NCBI GenBank assembly: GCA_002707185.1
Contig: PAMF01000005.1
Location: 1 to 20,494, forward strand
DNA length: 20,494 nucleotides
Direction: 5' to 3'
DNA from: Chloroflexota bacterium
Lineage (GTDB): Bacteria; Chloroflexota; Dehalococcoidia; UBA3495
In this document: piece by piece, positions 8,318 to 15,387 of the stretch
How positions within the stretch are numbered: position 1 is the first letter of the stretch
How the letters are laid out: every line of letters begins with the position of its first letter
Program-made: the position numbers and the translations under genes
The notes under the pieces: model-generated
What the model was told of the DNA's origin: nothing
Seen by the model: only the letters and a program-made list of their open reading frames with translations
Databases searched by the model: none

Positions 8318-9763
8318 CTAGCCTCTCTTACGCCAAACCACAAACCCAAACAATGAAAGGGCTCCTCCTAACAGTGTCAGGGTCGAGACATCCGATTGAA
8401 CCACTGGAGAGTTATATATTATAGAACATCCCGGCGCAGTAGTTCCCTTGGGTTTCTCGTCCTTACCTGTTGAAGCGATTGGATCATTCCGATAATTGTT
8501 ATTCGTAGAATCTATATCAACAGTAGGGAGAACCTTATCCACTGGAGTGGGCACCGCAGATGGAGGTATAGTAGGCTTTAATACTGGAGCTATAATGGTT
8601 GGTAGTGCCACGCCTTGTTGAAGCTCTTCTGGGATTTTTTTCTTGGGAGACGGAAGAGGATCCACTCCTAGCGACCTCCTCCATTCACTATCTAATCCAT
8701 GTTGGTCAAACCCGTAAGTGAGTTTTAAGCCTGCATCTATATCAAATGTACTTTTAATACTTTGAATAAGCTCAGCCATTTTATTTTGGCCGTAGGTCGA
8801 TACAAGATATTCTACAACCGACTGACCTTGCCCATAGCCCAATAGAATTTCTCCAGGGCTGCCGCTAAAAGTACCCAGATGCCACAATGGTTTAAGCTTG
8901 CCATTCTTTATTGCATATTGTAAGTAGCGCGCATATTCCCCGCTCGAGTGTTGGTTCCCGTATTCAGCCAATCCTTCATTCAACCAAGTCGGTACTCTTT
9001 GAATCGCCCTACCTGCAGCATCAGCTAGCAATAAATGGGTGAATTCATGTGAGGTAGTTCCCACAACAGAGTCTGATTGCCCATGTACGAGTAATACCCT
9101 TTCTTCTCGAAACGCCATCCCCTGGGTTATTAGATGTTTACTAGTTGCCTCTGATCGAAAAGGTAAAGCTTTGGACATATCTCTATAATTTTCATATGTG
9201 ACTATATGTAGAGGTTCTTCCGGATCTATTCCTAACACAGGCCTCATATATTCCAGAGTAGTACTGGCAGTCTCTAAAATAGTCCTTCCAACATCTGTCA
9301 TAGACTCATCATCGAAAAATACCGTGATCAACCCATCGGTAAGTGTCTTCCATTGGAATTGGGGATCTAAATAAATAAACGTAACTTCTTCAGTTTGGTT
9401 TGCTTCCCCAGCGTCGTCATATATCTCGAAAAAGTACTCTATCCGAGTCCCCGGCGGTATATATTGTCCTCCTGAACCGCTCCGCATGAGAAACTCCGCG
9501 GAAACCGACGTGCCCTCTTCAAATTCAAGAGACCTGTATGAACGCCTTGATGACTGACCCATTTTTTCAAAATAAACCCTGATGTCTGTAATAGGTTCTA
9601 TACTATTTACCTCTAGAAAAAACCTGACTCCTTCAGGGAATTTACTTTCGGCTCCTTGTCGCACTATGGAAAAGGAAGGTTCACTTGCCAAAACCCAATT
9701 GGAGGAGTTAGAAACCACAATTGCACCAACGATGCACATTAGCATGAATCCGATAATACGCAA
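8318..9763 (-). CDS. Secreted gluzincin-like metallopeptidase (peptidase MA family) with CTERM-like C-terminal anchor
   Basis: The protein has 481 residues. The TTG start at 9763 is supported by GAGGGAGG ending five bases upstream. Residues 1-27 form a signal peptide (hydrophobic 4-18, then WVLASE). Residues about 30-130 look like a beta-rich domain. The catalytic part has SHEFTHLLL, with zinc ligands His239 and His243 and general base Glu240, then WLNEGLAEY with Glu263 as third ligand, the peptidase MA-like gluzincin pattern. Residues about 371-445 form a Pro/Lys/Thr-rich spacer. The last 36 residues contain Gly-Cys (445-446), SDVS (457-460), a hydrophobic helix (461-477) and a terminal RKRG, which resembles a protein-sorting signal. 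The enzyme probably cleaves peptides outside the membrane. It converges with the peptide transporter, which would suit uptake of its products, but it has its own promoter. Confidence 0.85.
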   Translation of the reverse strand: MRIIGFMLMCIVGAIVVSNSSNWVLASEPSFSIVRQGAESKFPEGVRFFLEVNSIEPITDIRVYFEKMGQSSRRSYRSLEFEEGTSVSAEFLMRSGSGGQYIPPGTRIEYFFEIYDDAGEANQTEEVTFIYLDPQFQWKTLTDGLITVFFDDESMTDVGRTILETASTTLEYMRPVLGIDPEEPLHIVTYENYRDMSKALPFRSEATSKHLITQGMAFREERVLLVHGQSDSVVGTTSHEFTHLLLADAAGRAIQRVPTWLNEGLAEYGNQHSSGEYARYLQYAIKNGKLKPLWHLGTFSGSPGEILLGYGQGQSVVEYLVSTYGQNKMAELIQSIKSTFDIDAGLKLTYGFDQHGLDSEWRRSLGVDPLPSPKKKIPEELQQGVALPTIIAPVLKPTIPPSAVPTPVDKVLPTVDIDSTNNNYRNDPIASTGKDEKPKGTTAPGCSIIYNSPVVQSDVSTLTLLGGALSLFGFVVWRKRG

Positions 9764-9828
9764 AAAACCTCCCTCGAATCGTATCTATTAAGCAGGATCA
9801 GAATAAACTGTCACCGCAAGTAACAAAC

Positions 9829-9834
9829 ATTATA
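9829..9834 (-). promoter_or_regulatory. Candidate -10 element for the metallopeptidase gene
   Basis: A consensus TATAAT reads on the minus strand, placing a start of transcription about 60 bases before the TTG start. The -35 position (AACTGT at 17-bp spacing) is a poor match. It shares a 168-base divergent intergenic region with the MqnA-like gene. Confidence 0.35.
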
Positions 9835-9870
9835 CTTCCGGTTATTAAAAAACAGTTTAAACGAGCCTCC

Positions 9871-9899
9871 TTGACTCGGAAATATCTAATCCCTAAACT
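9871..9899 (+). promoter_or_regulatory. Candidate sigma-70 promoter for the MqnA-like/MTHFR operon
   Basis: TTGACT (9871-9876) and TAAACT (9894-9899) are separated by exactly 17 bases, with consensus matches of five of six and four of six. Transcription would start near 9906 and leave a leader of about 26 bases before the ATG at 9932. AGGG at 9924-9927 serves as the ribosome binding site. Confidence 0.5.
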
Positions 9900-9931
9900 T
9901 TCATCAAACATTATTATTGTAGCAGGGTGAT

Positions 9932-10675
9932 ATGCCAATCAAAGTTGGACGCATAATAGATCTACATTCGGAGCCGTTTTATATAGATATGGAACGTAGA
10001 GGCATGGAGCTTTGTTCTCTCTTGCCTAATGAACTGGGTGAAGCAGCCGAAAATGGAGGAATCGACGCCGGACCATTACCCTTAGACGAATGCTTTAGAC
10101 TAGAAGACAAATTCAATCCAGTTGGTGGATTCTGTATAGCTAGTACCGATAGTTCAGGTTCAGATTTTCTGTATTCCAAAGTTCCCATAGAGGAGCTTGG
10201 GAGAGAACCCATCGCTATACATGGGGAAGTGACTACTACATTCAAGTTACTACAGGTACTACTACAGCAAAAATATGAAATCGATACCCCCATTTTCGTA
10301 AGCACTAATGACGAACACCAAGCATTTGTCCTGTCCGGAAACAGGGGATTGAGACAGCGGCGGGGCGCGAGGGGTTTCACCCACCAATACGATCTAGGTA
10401 GAGAATGGTATGACTGGACCCGTCTTCCGTTTGTATATTCTAGATGGATGGTAAGAAACGACGTAGATTCTAAAATAGTGGCGTTACTCGAGGACATCCT
10501 TTATGTAGGATTGGAAGATGGCGTTGATGCGTTATACCATTTAAACGAGCCTAGAGAAGACATACTCATGCTGCCTAAACAAGTGGTTGAATATATTCAA
10601 GGGTTACGATATTACATAGGTATGTCTGAACAGCGTGCAGTACAACGCTTTAGAGAATGTCTAGAAAAACTGTAG
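9932..10675 (+). CDS. MqnA/MqnD-family protein (chorismate dehydratase-like)
   Basis: The protein has 247 residues with the two-lobed, periplasmic-binding-protein-like MqnA/MqnD fold. Supporting segments are VGRIIDLHSEPFYIDMERRG (5-24), GGIDAGPLPLDECFRLED (42-59), the PIEELGREPIAIHGE block, DLGREWYDWTRLPFVYSRW and the C-terminal YYIGMSEQRAVQRFRECL. MqnA dehydrates chorismate to 3-enolpyruvylbenzoate, the first step of futalosine-route menaquinone synthesis. In MqnA the segment aligned to DLHSEP usually reads YLN followed by a Pro; here His12 stands in place of the Asn, so the activity may differ. No other mqn gene is nearby. The partner, 61 bases downstream, is a methylenetetrahydrofolate reductase homologue. 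Family membership is firm; chorismate dehydratase function is uncertain. Confidence 0.8.
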   Translation: MPIKVGRIIDLHSEPFYIDMERRGMELCSLLPNELGEAAENGGIDAGPLPLDECFRLEDKFNPVGGFCIASTDSSGSDFLYSKVPIEELGREPIAIHGEVTTTFKLLQVLLQQKYEIDTPIFVSTNDEHQAFVLSGNRGLRQRRGARGFTHQYDLGREWYDWTRLPFVYSRWMVRNDVDSKIVALLEDILYVGLEDGVDALYHLNEPREDILMLPKQVVEYIQGLRYYIGMSEQRAVQRFRECLEKL

Positions 10676-10736
10676 ATTTGCAAATTCTATATCGCGGTTT
10701 TGTATTACTAAATCTAGTCTAAGGAAGTCACCCAAG

Positions 10737-11603
10737 TTGACCAAAATAGTTGACTCTGCTTTCGAGAAGACCGGATTACCTTGTTTTATATGTGATTACT
10801 CCCCTCCCAGGTCTGGTGTACTTAACAGAGAGAACCATCCGAATATTGAAGCTCATTTCCTTTCCATAGCACATAGTCCCGGCCAGTCGGTTAGGGCTAG
10901 TTCATCAATGGTTGCATCCAAGGTAAAGTCCTTAATTAATCAAGACGTCGTTTTTACAATAGCAACCCGCGATAAGAATCATATGGCTCTACAATCTGAA
11001 TTGCTGGGAGCTCAGCTGTTGGGCTTAGAAAACGTTATCGTAGTTCGCGGAGACCCGGCCAAACATGAAAATAGCACTGTGGTTAATCGCACAGGACCCT
11101 TGCCTACCACCCAGGTAATTTCAGGAATTTCAAATATGAATAGAGGCAGGGACTATAAAGGTATTGCCCTAGATGTACCCTCAGACTTTTGTATCGGTGC
11201 GACTATCGATTTGGGACGTCGATTCAGTAGTGAGTGTAATCTGGTTCTTCGGAAAATAGAGTCTGGCGCCCATTTTTTTATAACACAACCGGTCTTTGAT
11301 GTAACCAAGGCGTTAAAGTTATTGGAGAACATTGAAAATCAAATTATTACAAGAAATCACACACCAATCTTCTTTGGTTTACAAATATTGGAGCCTGATA
11401 GCATTTCTTTTAGTAAAGTGCCTACCACCCTTTTAGATCAATTACAGAAAGGAAAGTCCCATTTAGAACTCGCGGTGGAATTATATGAAACCTTTAGAGA
11501 AGCGGGGATAAATAACGTATACCTAGTACCACCCATTAAAAAAGGTGGTACTAGGAATTATCAAGCAGCAATCGAAGTATTAGCCAAACTAAAACCAGCC
11601 TAG
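10737..11603 (+). CDS. Methylenetetrahydrofolate reductase (MTHFR/MetF) family protein
   Basis: The protein has 288 residues, near the usual length of bacterial MetF, with a FAD-binding TIM-barrel. The TTG start has AAGGAAG (10721-10727) nine bases ahead. Conserved elements are CDYSPPRSG (19-27), ENVIVVRGDPAKHE (98-111, with the RGD Asp106 matching E. coli Asp120), SGAHFFITQPVFD (176-188) and the C-terminal NNVYLVPPI. MetF reduces 5,10-methylene-THF to 5-methyl-THF for methionine synthesis or one-carbon catabolism. The position of E. coli Glu28, three residues before the Pro-Pro, is Asp20 here, a conservative change at a catalytic site. The gene follows the MqnA-like gene in a probable operon. 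Its last 80 bases contain a perfect 12-bp inverted repeat. Confidence 0.85.
   Translation: MTKIVDSAFEKTGLPCFICDYSPPRSGVLNRENHPNIEAHFLSIAHSPGQSVRASSSMVASKVKSLINQDVVFTIATRDKNHMALQSELLGAQLLGLENVIVVRGDPAKHENSTVVNRTGPLPTTQVISGISNMNRGRDYKGIALDVPSDFCIGATIDLGRRFSSECNLVLRKIESGAHFFITQPVFDVTKALKLLENIENQIITRNHTPIFFGLQILEPDSISFSKVPTTLLDQLQKGKSHLELAVELYETFREAGINNVYLVPPIKKGGTRNYQAAIEVLAKLKPA
11522..11555. repeat. Perfect 12-bp inverted repeat inside the end of the MTHFR gene
   Basis: CCTAGTACCACC (11522-11533) is followed, after a 10-base A-rich loop, by its exact reverse complement GGTGGTACTAGG (11544-11555). The RNA of either strand could form a stable hairpin. It encodes part of YLVPPIKKGGTRNY and ends 48 bases before the stop codon. 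Neither side has an adjacent T tract, so it is not a standard intrinsic terminator. Confidence 0.8.
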
Positions 11604-11630
11604 TTTTGAGAGAACCACTGAAACCCTCAA

Positions 11631-11939
11631 TTACCTTTCGTCGAAAACTTCTTTAGCTACGCGGACCGCATTAGCAGCGGTTGGCCATCCTCCGTAAAAA
11701 GCCATATGCGTGATTACCTCAGATATTTCTTCTTTGGTCACGCCGTTATCTAACGCACGACCAATATGACCACGCAGTTGATCGGTTCTGTATAACGCTG
11801 TAAGCGCTGCAACTGTTATAAGACTCCGGTCTCTCTTGGACAATTCAGGTCGTTCCCAAACATCCCCGAACAGAACATTAGCGCTCAGTTCCGCCATCTT
11901 AGGGGCTATCTCCTGTGCAACATTACGCTGAGTGGCCAT
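11631..11939 (-). CDS. Carboxymuconolactone decarboxylase (CMD) family protein
   Basis: The protein has 102 residues, one CMD domain. VLFGDVWERPELSKRDRSLI (23-42), TVAALTALYRTDQLRGHIGRA (43-63) and ITHMAFYGGWPTAANAV (76-92) are typical of the PcaC-like branch. There is no cysteine at all, so the CxxC peroxidase chemistry of AhpD is excluded. The start is supported by GGAGG upstream. PcaC decarboxylates 4-carboxymuconolactone, but many small CMD proteins have unknown substrates. It is the last gene of a minus-strand group, 80 bases after the SDR gene, and converges with the MTHFR gene with 27 bases between stops. Confidence 0.88.
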   Translation of the reverse strand: MATQRNVAQEIAPKMAELSANVLFGDVWERPELSKRDRSLITVAALTALYRTDQLRGHIGRALDNGVTKEEISEVITHMAFYGGWPTAANAVRVAKEVFDER

Positions 11940-12019
11940 AACCTATCCCTCCACATTTATTAGCTTTGTCGAACCAGTGTTTAACTTACTATTTATGGAA
12001 CCCACAACCCTTCAACTAT

Positions 12020-12796
12020 CTACACGCTGCCCCAATTGATACCGAACTCAGCACTCTCAACCAATTGTCCGGTAAATGAATCTCCTTTTTGCCCGGCAAG
12101 CCAAATAGCTGCGGGACGGATCTTATCCGGATGAACCATAGGGATATGTTCGGTACCTACCCAATCCCCTCTTCGGTTCATCCATGTATCAACTCTCCCA
12201 GGACCTAGTAAATTAACTGCGATATTGTCAGGCTTTAACTCTTCAGACATGCTAAGGAACATTCTTTCTAAAGCAGCCTTAGACATAGAATAACCAACCC
12301 TACCTAACCGGTAAGCACGAGCGGAACCCGAGGTAATTGCAAAAATTGAACCTCCGGAGTGTTGGGATAACATGTATGGAAGAGCAAATCTACACAACAA
12401 CAATGGTGCCCTGACATTAACAGATATACACTGGTCAAGCGCTTCGATATCTAGTTCGGCAACTGGAGATTCGCAATCTATACCTGCATTAGACACCAAG
12501 ATATCTATCCGTCCAAATGATTCGATAGTATATTCCACCAAAGCCCTGATATCCGTAACTTCCGAAACATCACACTTTAACGCTAAAGCAGTCCCACCTT
12601 TATCTCGGATCACTCCGACGGTCTGATGTATTGTCCCCGAACCATATTCAGCATAATCAGCGTCAGGTGCTACTTCCGTCTCAGTTCTTGATGCAACTAC
12701 TACCTTTGCGCCGGAATCGGCTAAGGCAATACTAATCGCTCGACCGATCCCGCGGCTTCCACCAGTTACGATAGCCACTTTATCAGTAAGATTCAT
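12020..12796 (-). CDS. Short-chain dehydrogenase/reductase (SDR)
   Basis: The protein has 258 residues, a classical SDR with a Rossmann fold. The cofactor loop is TGGSRGIG (11-18), SNAG occupies 102-105, and the catalytic residues are Ser156, Tyr169 and Lys173 (YSMSK). The loop after the second strand has SRTE, and a spacer with the GTIHQT pattern is found in one SDR branch common in actinobacteria and Chloroflexota. It oxidises an alcohol or reduces a ketone with a nicotinamide cofactor; the substrate is not predictable. AGGAGA precedes the ATG. The start lies 13 bases after the stop of the DUF35 zinc-ribbon gene, so the two are almost certainly cotranscribed and may act on the same CoA-linked substrate. 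Confidence 0.92.
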   Translation of the reverse strand: MNLTDKVAIVTGGSRGIGRAISIALADSGAKVVVASRTETEVAPDADYAEYGSGTIHQTVGVIRDKGGTALALKCDVSEVTDIRALVEYTIESFGRIDILVSNAGIDCESPVAELDIEALDQCISVNVRAPLLLCRFALPYMLSQHSGGSIFAITSGSARAYRLGRVGYSMSKAALERMFLSMSEELKPDNIAVNLLGPGRVDTWMNRRGDWVGTEHIPMVHPDKIRPAAIWLAGQKGDSFTGQLVESAEFGINWGSV

Positions 12797-12809
12797 TCTC
12801 TCCTACAAA

Positions 12810-13238
12810 CTACGAAATCGGCCTAAATTGAGGCAAGCTGATTTTTTCATCTAGGTCTTCGAACACAACTTCAACCTCCATTCCACATTTGATTACTGAT
12901 GGGTCAGCTTCAACTTCAACCAAATTAGTAGCCATACGTGCCCCACCTTCAAACTCAACAATAGCAGGGACATAAGGAACTTTGTCCCTGAACGATGGGA
13001 CTGGAGCTCTATGGACTATACAGAAAGTATGTACTACTGCTCGTCCATTAGTTTTTATCCATTCGGTATCTCTGGAAAAACATCCGGGGCATATATCCCT
13101 TGGGTAAAAATAGGTTTGGTCACACTCTTTGCAATGGCGCAGCCAAAACTCATGTTCTTTACACTTGTCCCAATAAAAATCAGATTCCGGTTGAGGAACA
13201 GGGGGTGTTATCGGTGGCGCAGGGGATTGCTGAGTCAT
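12810..13238 (-). CDS. DUF35 zinc-ribbon/OB-fold acyl-CoA-associated protein
   Basis: The protein has 142 residues from the ATG at 13238. That start has GAGGAG a few bases upstream. A longer frame from GTG 13256 would contain this ribosome binding site within its coding sequence, so I reject it. A Pro-rich N-terminus is followed by WDKCKEHEFWLRHCKEC, with a four-Cys zinc rubredoxin-like knuckle at Cys36, Cys39, Cys50 and Cys53. An OB-fold covers about residues 58-142 (VPYVPAIVEFEGGARMATN). Members such as ChsH2 and archaeal HMG-CoA-pathway DUF35 proteins bind acyl-CoA and partner a hydratase or thiolase. No thiolase lies next to it; the neighbour is an SDR. It is the first gene of the minus-strand group, with its own promoter. 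Confidence 0.9.
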   Translation of the reverse strand: MTQQSPAPPITPPVPQPESDFYWDKCKEHEFWLRHCKECDQTYFYPRDICPGCFSRDTEWIKTNGRAVVHTFCIVHRAPVPSFRDKVPYVPAIVEFEGGARMATNLVEVEADPSVIKCGMEVEVVFEDLDEKISLPQFRPIS

Positions 13239-13303
13239 TACTTTACTCCTCGTCACAACACGCCAAATGGCAGGTTATCGACAATGTTAAACGCTTAACA
13301 GGA

Positions 13304-13332
13304 AGGATAAGCACAAAGCGTAACACCGTCAA
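13304..13332 (-). promoter_or_regulatory. Candidate sigma-70 promoter for the DUF35-SDR-CMD group
   Basis: On the minus strand TTGACG (13327-13332) and TATCCT (13304-13309) are 17 bases apart. Transcription would start near 13297, inside a short dyad GTTAA-N4-TTAAC at 13286-13299 that could be an operator. The leader would be about 59 bases. Matches are five of six and four of six. Confidence 0.45.
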
Positions 13333-13363
13333 GAAAATATCGGGATAGTATGAGTTCACATGC

Positions 13364-13393
13364 TTGCCATAGATTCACCAACTGGAGTATCTT
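13364..13393 (+). promoter_or_regulatory. Candidate promoter for the ketopantoate-reductase-like/epimerase pair
   Basis: TTGCCA (13364-13369) and TATCTT (13388-13393) are 18 bases apart. Transcription would start near 13400, about 30 bases before the ATG at 13431. This agrees with the shorter gene start chosen here, because a start at 13350 would lie upstream of the promoter. Confidence 0.4.
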
Positions 13394-13430
13394 TCTCGTA
13401 TTGATATCCTTCCGCGGGTCTGGAGTGGTC

Positions 13431-14345
13431 ATGCGAATAGCGGTCATGGGTGCAGGCAGTATAGGCGGGTACTTTGGCGGAATGTTAACCCGATCGGGTC
13501 ATGACGTGACGTTAATAGCACGCGGCAAGCACTTGGAGACCATCAGAAAAGATGGATTAACGATAGTAAACGATGATGGGCGATTTTCAGTAAACTGTGA
13601 TGCGACAGATGACCTGACAAGTATCGGTATTGTAGATCTCATTCTGCTAACTGTGAAAACCTATCAAAACGACATGGCTATACCGCCGCTGCGGTCACTA
13701 ATAGACAGTAAAACTTCTATCCTTTGCCTCCAAAATGGAATGGATAGTTACCAATCTATTACCCGTTTATTACAGATACAGGACCCTCTTCCGGGAGCAG
13801 CCTATATAGAAGCTAGCGTCCAATCACCAGGGATTATCCGCCAATCAGGAACTGTGGTCAAAATTGTTTTCGGAGAGCTGAACGGCACTTCATCTCCTAG
13901 GGGAACTGAAATCCAGAAAGTACTCTCCGAGTCTCAGATAGATACACAATTCACAACTAACATCCTGAAAACGTTATGGACCAAGTTTTTATTTATATCA
14001 ACAATGGCAGGAATTACATGCCTTGCCCGTGAGACGTTGGCCCAACTTGTCCCTAAACAGGATTGGTCAGATATAATCATTGATTGCATGAAAGAAATTG
14101 AGGCCGTAGGTAGGGGAAACAACATAAACCTGGACAATGACGTGGTGAAAACTACCATGGATTACATAATCGAATCACTGGATACTATGCAAGCCTCAAT
14201 GCACACGGACCTTATGGCAGGACGGCCATTAGAATTAGATGCCCTTAACGGAGCAGTAGTTCGTGCAGGTAAATTAGCGGATATGCCAACCCCTATAAAC
14301 AGCCTAATATACGCTATGTTGAAACCGTACGAGTTAGGATCCTGA
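13431..14345 (+). CDS. Ketopantoate reductase (PanE/ApbA) family protein
   Basis: The protein has 304 residues from ATG 13431, which has GGAG at 13422-13425. The frame is open back to an ATG at 13350, but those 27 extra residues precede the Rossmann start and have no family resemblance. The first residues RIAVMGAGSIGGYFGGML carry the NADPH-binding GxGxxG (Gly7-Ala-Gly-Ser-Ile-Gly12). VKTYQNDMAI, LQNGMDS, and ILKTLWTKFLFISTMAGITC (catalytic-Lys region) are typical, as is AGRPLELDALNG with its conserved Glu. PanE reduces 2-dehydropantoate to pantoate for CoA synthesis, but many paralogues reduce other 2-oxo acids. Next to an epimerase in a catabolic setting, a non-pantoate role is quite possible. 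Confidence 0.85.
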   Translation: MRIAVMGAGSIGGYFGGMLTRSGHDVTLIARGKHLETIRKDGLTIVNDDGRFSVNCDATDDLTSIGIVDLILLTVKTYQNDMAIPPLRSLIDSKTSILCLQNGMDSYQSITRLLQIQDPLPGAAYIEASVQSPGIIRQSGTVVKIVFGELNGTSSPRGTEIQKVLSESQIDTQFTTNILKTLWTKFLFISTMAGITCLARETLAQLVPKQDWSDIIIDCMKEIEAVGRGNNINLDNDVVKTTMDYIIESLDTMQASMHTDLMAGRPLELDALNGAVVRAGKLADMPTPINSLIYAMLKPYELGS

Positions 14346-14370
14346 CTATCGATAATTCTGGAGATTACTA

Positions 14371-15351
14371 ATGACTACATTAATAACAGGTGGTACTGGA
14401 TTCGTTGGAGCCAACCTGGTCAAAGATCTAGCTTCTAATGGTCATACAGTAGTTAGCATGGATCTGACCGAACCTGATTCGCTAATGCATAATTTTATAT
14501 CTGAAGTAGCATCAAACATATCATTTGTCACAGGGGATATATTAGACCAGCAATTTCTGGATAATATTCAGTCAACTTACAAGATTGATCGGATAATTCA
14601 CGCCGCGGTGTATACGGTTAATCAACTTGATCTGGAAATCGAGAAAAGTCGTGAAATAATAGATATAAACGTAATGGGTACAACTAATCTTCTTGAGTTG
14701 GCACGTAAAGTACAAGTCAAACGGTTTTTGTATATTAGCTCGGGAGCAGCATATGGATTAGCCGAAGAACCTGACCAGACATTCAACGAAAACTCAATTC
14801 CCCGACCTGATTTTTTATATGGCATCACCAAATATACAAGCGAACTTTTAACTAGGCGCTATTCAGAATTATACGGTTTTTCATCCGCCAGCATTAGATT
14901 AAGCACTCCTTTTGGTCCGATGGAACGAGTTACCAATCACAGAGGTGTTATGTCTGTATTCCACCAATGGACCAGATCCGCCATTCAAGGGGACGCAATA
15001 GAAATATCTAACCCTCATGCAGGCCGCGACTACACCTATATATCTGACATAGCTGATGGTGTAAGAACAGTACTCGATGCTCCCGAGTTAGCTCATGATC
15101 TTTTTAACGTTACGGCTGGTAGATGGATAAGATATTCAGAGATACTAGAAAGCTTGCAGCGTATCATCCCCAACGTAGACATTACTGTCACTAACTCAGA
15201 CAATTCCGTAGGGCGCAGTTCCGAGCCATCTCGAGGACCTCTATCAGGCCATAGGTTAAATGAAGACCTGGGCTGGACACCGCAATATGATCTTGATGCA
15301 GGGCTAAATGATTACATCAACTGGAGAAAAACAATTGGCTATTTAGATTAA
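14371..15351 (+). CDS. NAD-dependent epimerase/dehydratase (extended SDR)
   Basis: The protein has 326 residues, an extended SDR. The cofactor motif is TGGTGFVG (6-13), followed by a loop ending in Asp31. GDIL occupies 55-58, and the catalytic set is Ser124 with Tyr150 and Lys154 (YGITK). RLSTPFGPMER and GRDYTYISDIADGV (substrate-domain and late NAD motifs) are as in nucleotide-sugar epimerases. Such enzymes act on sugar nucleotides or other sugar-like substrates. The gene follows the ketopantoate-reductase-like gene after 25 bases and has GGAG at 14360-14363, so the two form an operon. No glycosyltransferases or other sugar-nucleotide genes lie near, so a catabolic substrate such as a sugar acid is as likely as a cell-surface sugar. 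Confidence 0.9.
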   Translation: MTTLITGGTGFVGANLVKDLASNGHTVVSMDLTEPDSLMHNFISEVASNISFVTGDILDQQFLDNIQSTYKIDRIIHAAVYTVNQLDLEIEKSREIIDINVMGTTNLLELARKVQVKRFLYISSGAAYGLAEEPDQTFNENSIPRPDFLYGITKYTSELLTRRYSELYGFSSASIRLSTPFGPMERVTNHRGVMSVFHQWTRSAIQGDAIEISNPHAGRDYTYISDIADGVRTVLDAPELAHDLFNVTAGRWIRYSEILESLQRIIPNVDITVTNSDNSVGRSSEPSRGPLSGHRLNEDLGWTPQYDLDAGLNDYINWRKTIGYLD

Positions 15352-15387
15352 CCGCAGGTATCTAACCTAGGCAACCAGGATCTTAAC

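Noticed and set aside
9979..10497. 172-aa minus-strand open frame
   Set aside because: It lies antisense within the MqnA-family gene, lacks recognisable motifs, and the plus strand has clear family signatures.
11522..11555. MTHFR inverted repeat as an intrinsic terminator
   Set aside because: No T tract follows the stem on either strand, and it lies inside coding sequence.
13239..13256. GTG start at 13256 for the DUF35 protein
   Set aside because: Its first codons contain the GAGGAG ribosome binding site of the ATG at 13238.
13350..13430. 27-residue N-terminal extension of the ketopantoate-reductase-like protein
   Set aside because: No family resemblance. The Rossmann fold begins at the Met at 13431, which has GGAG ahead, and the best promoter lies inside the extension.
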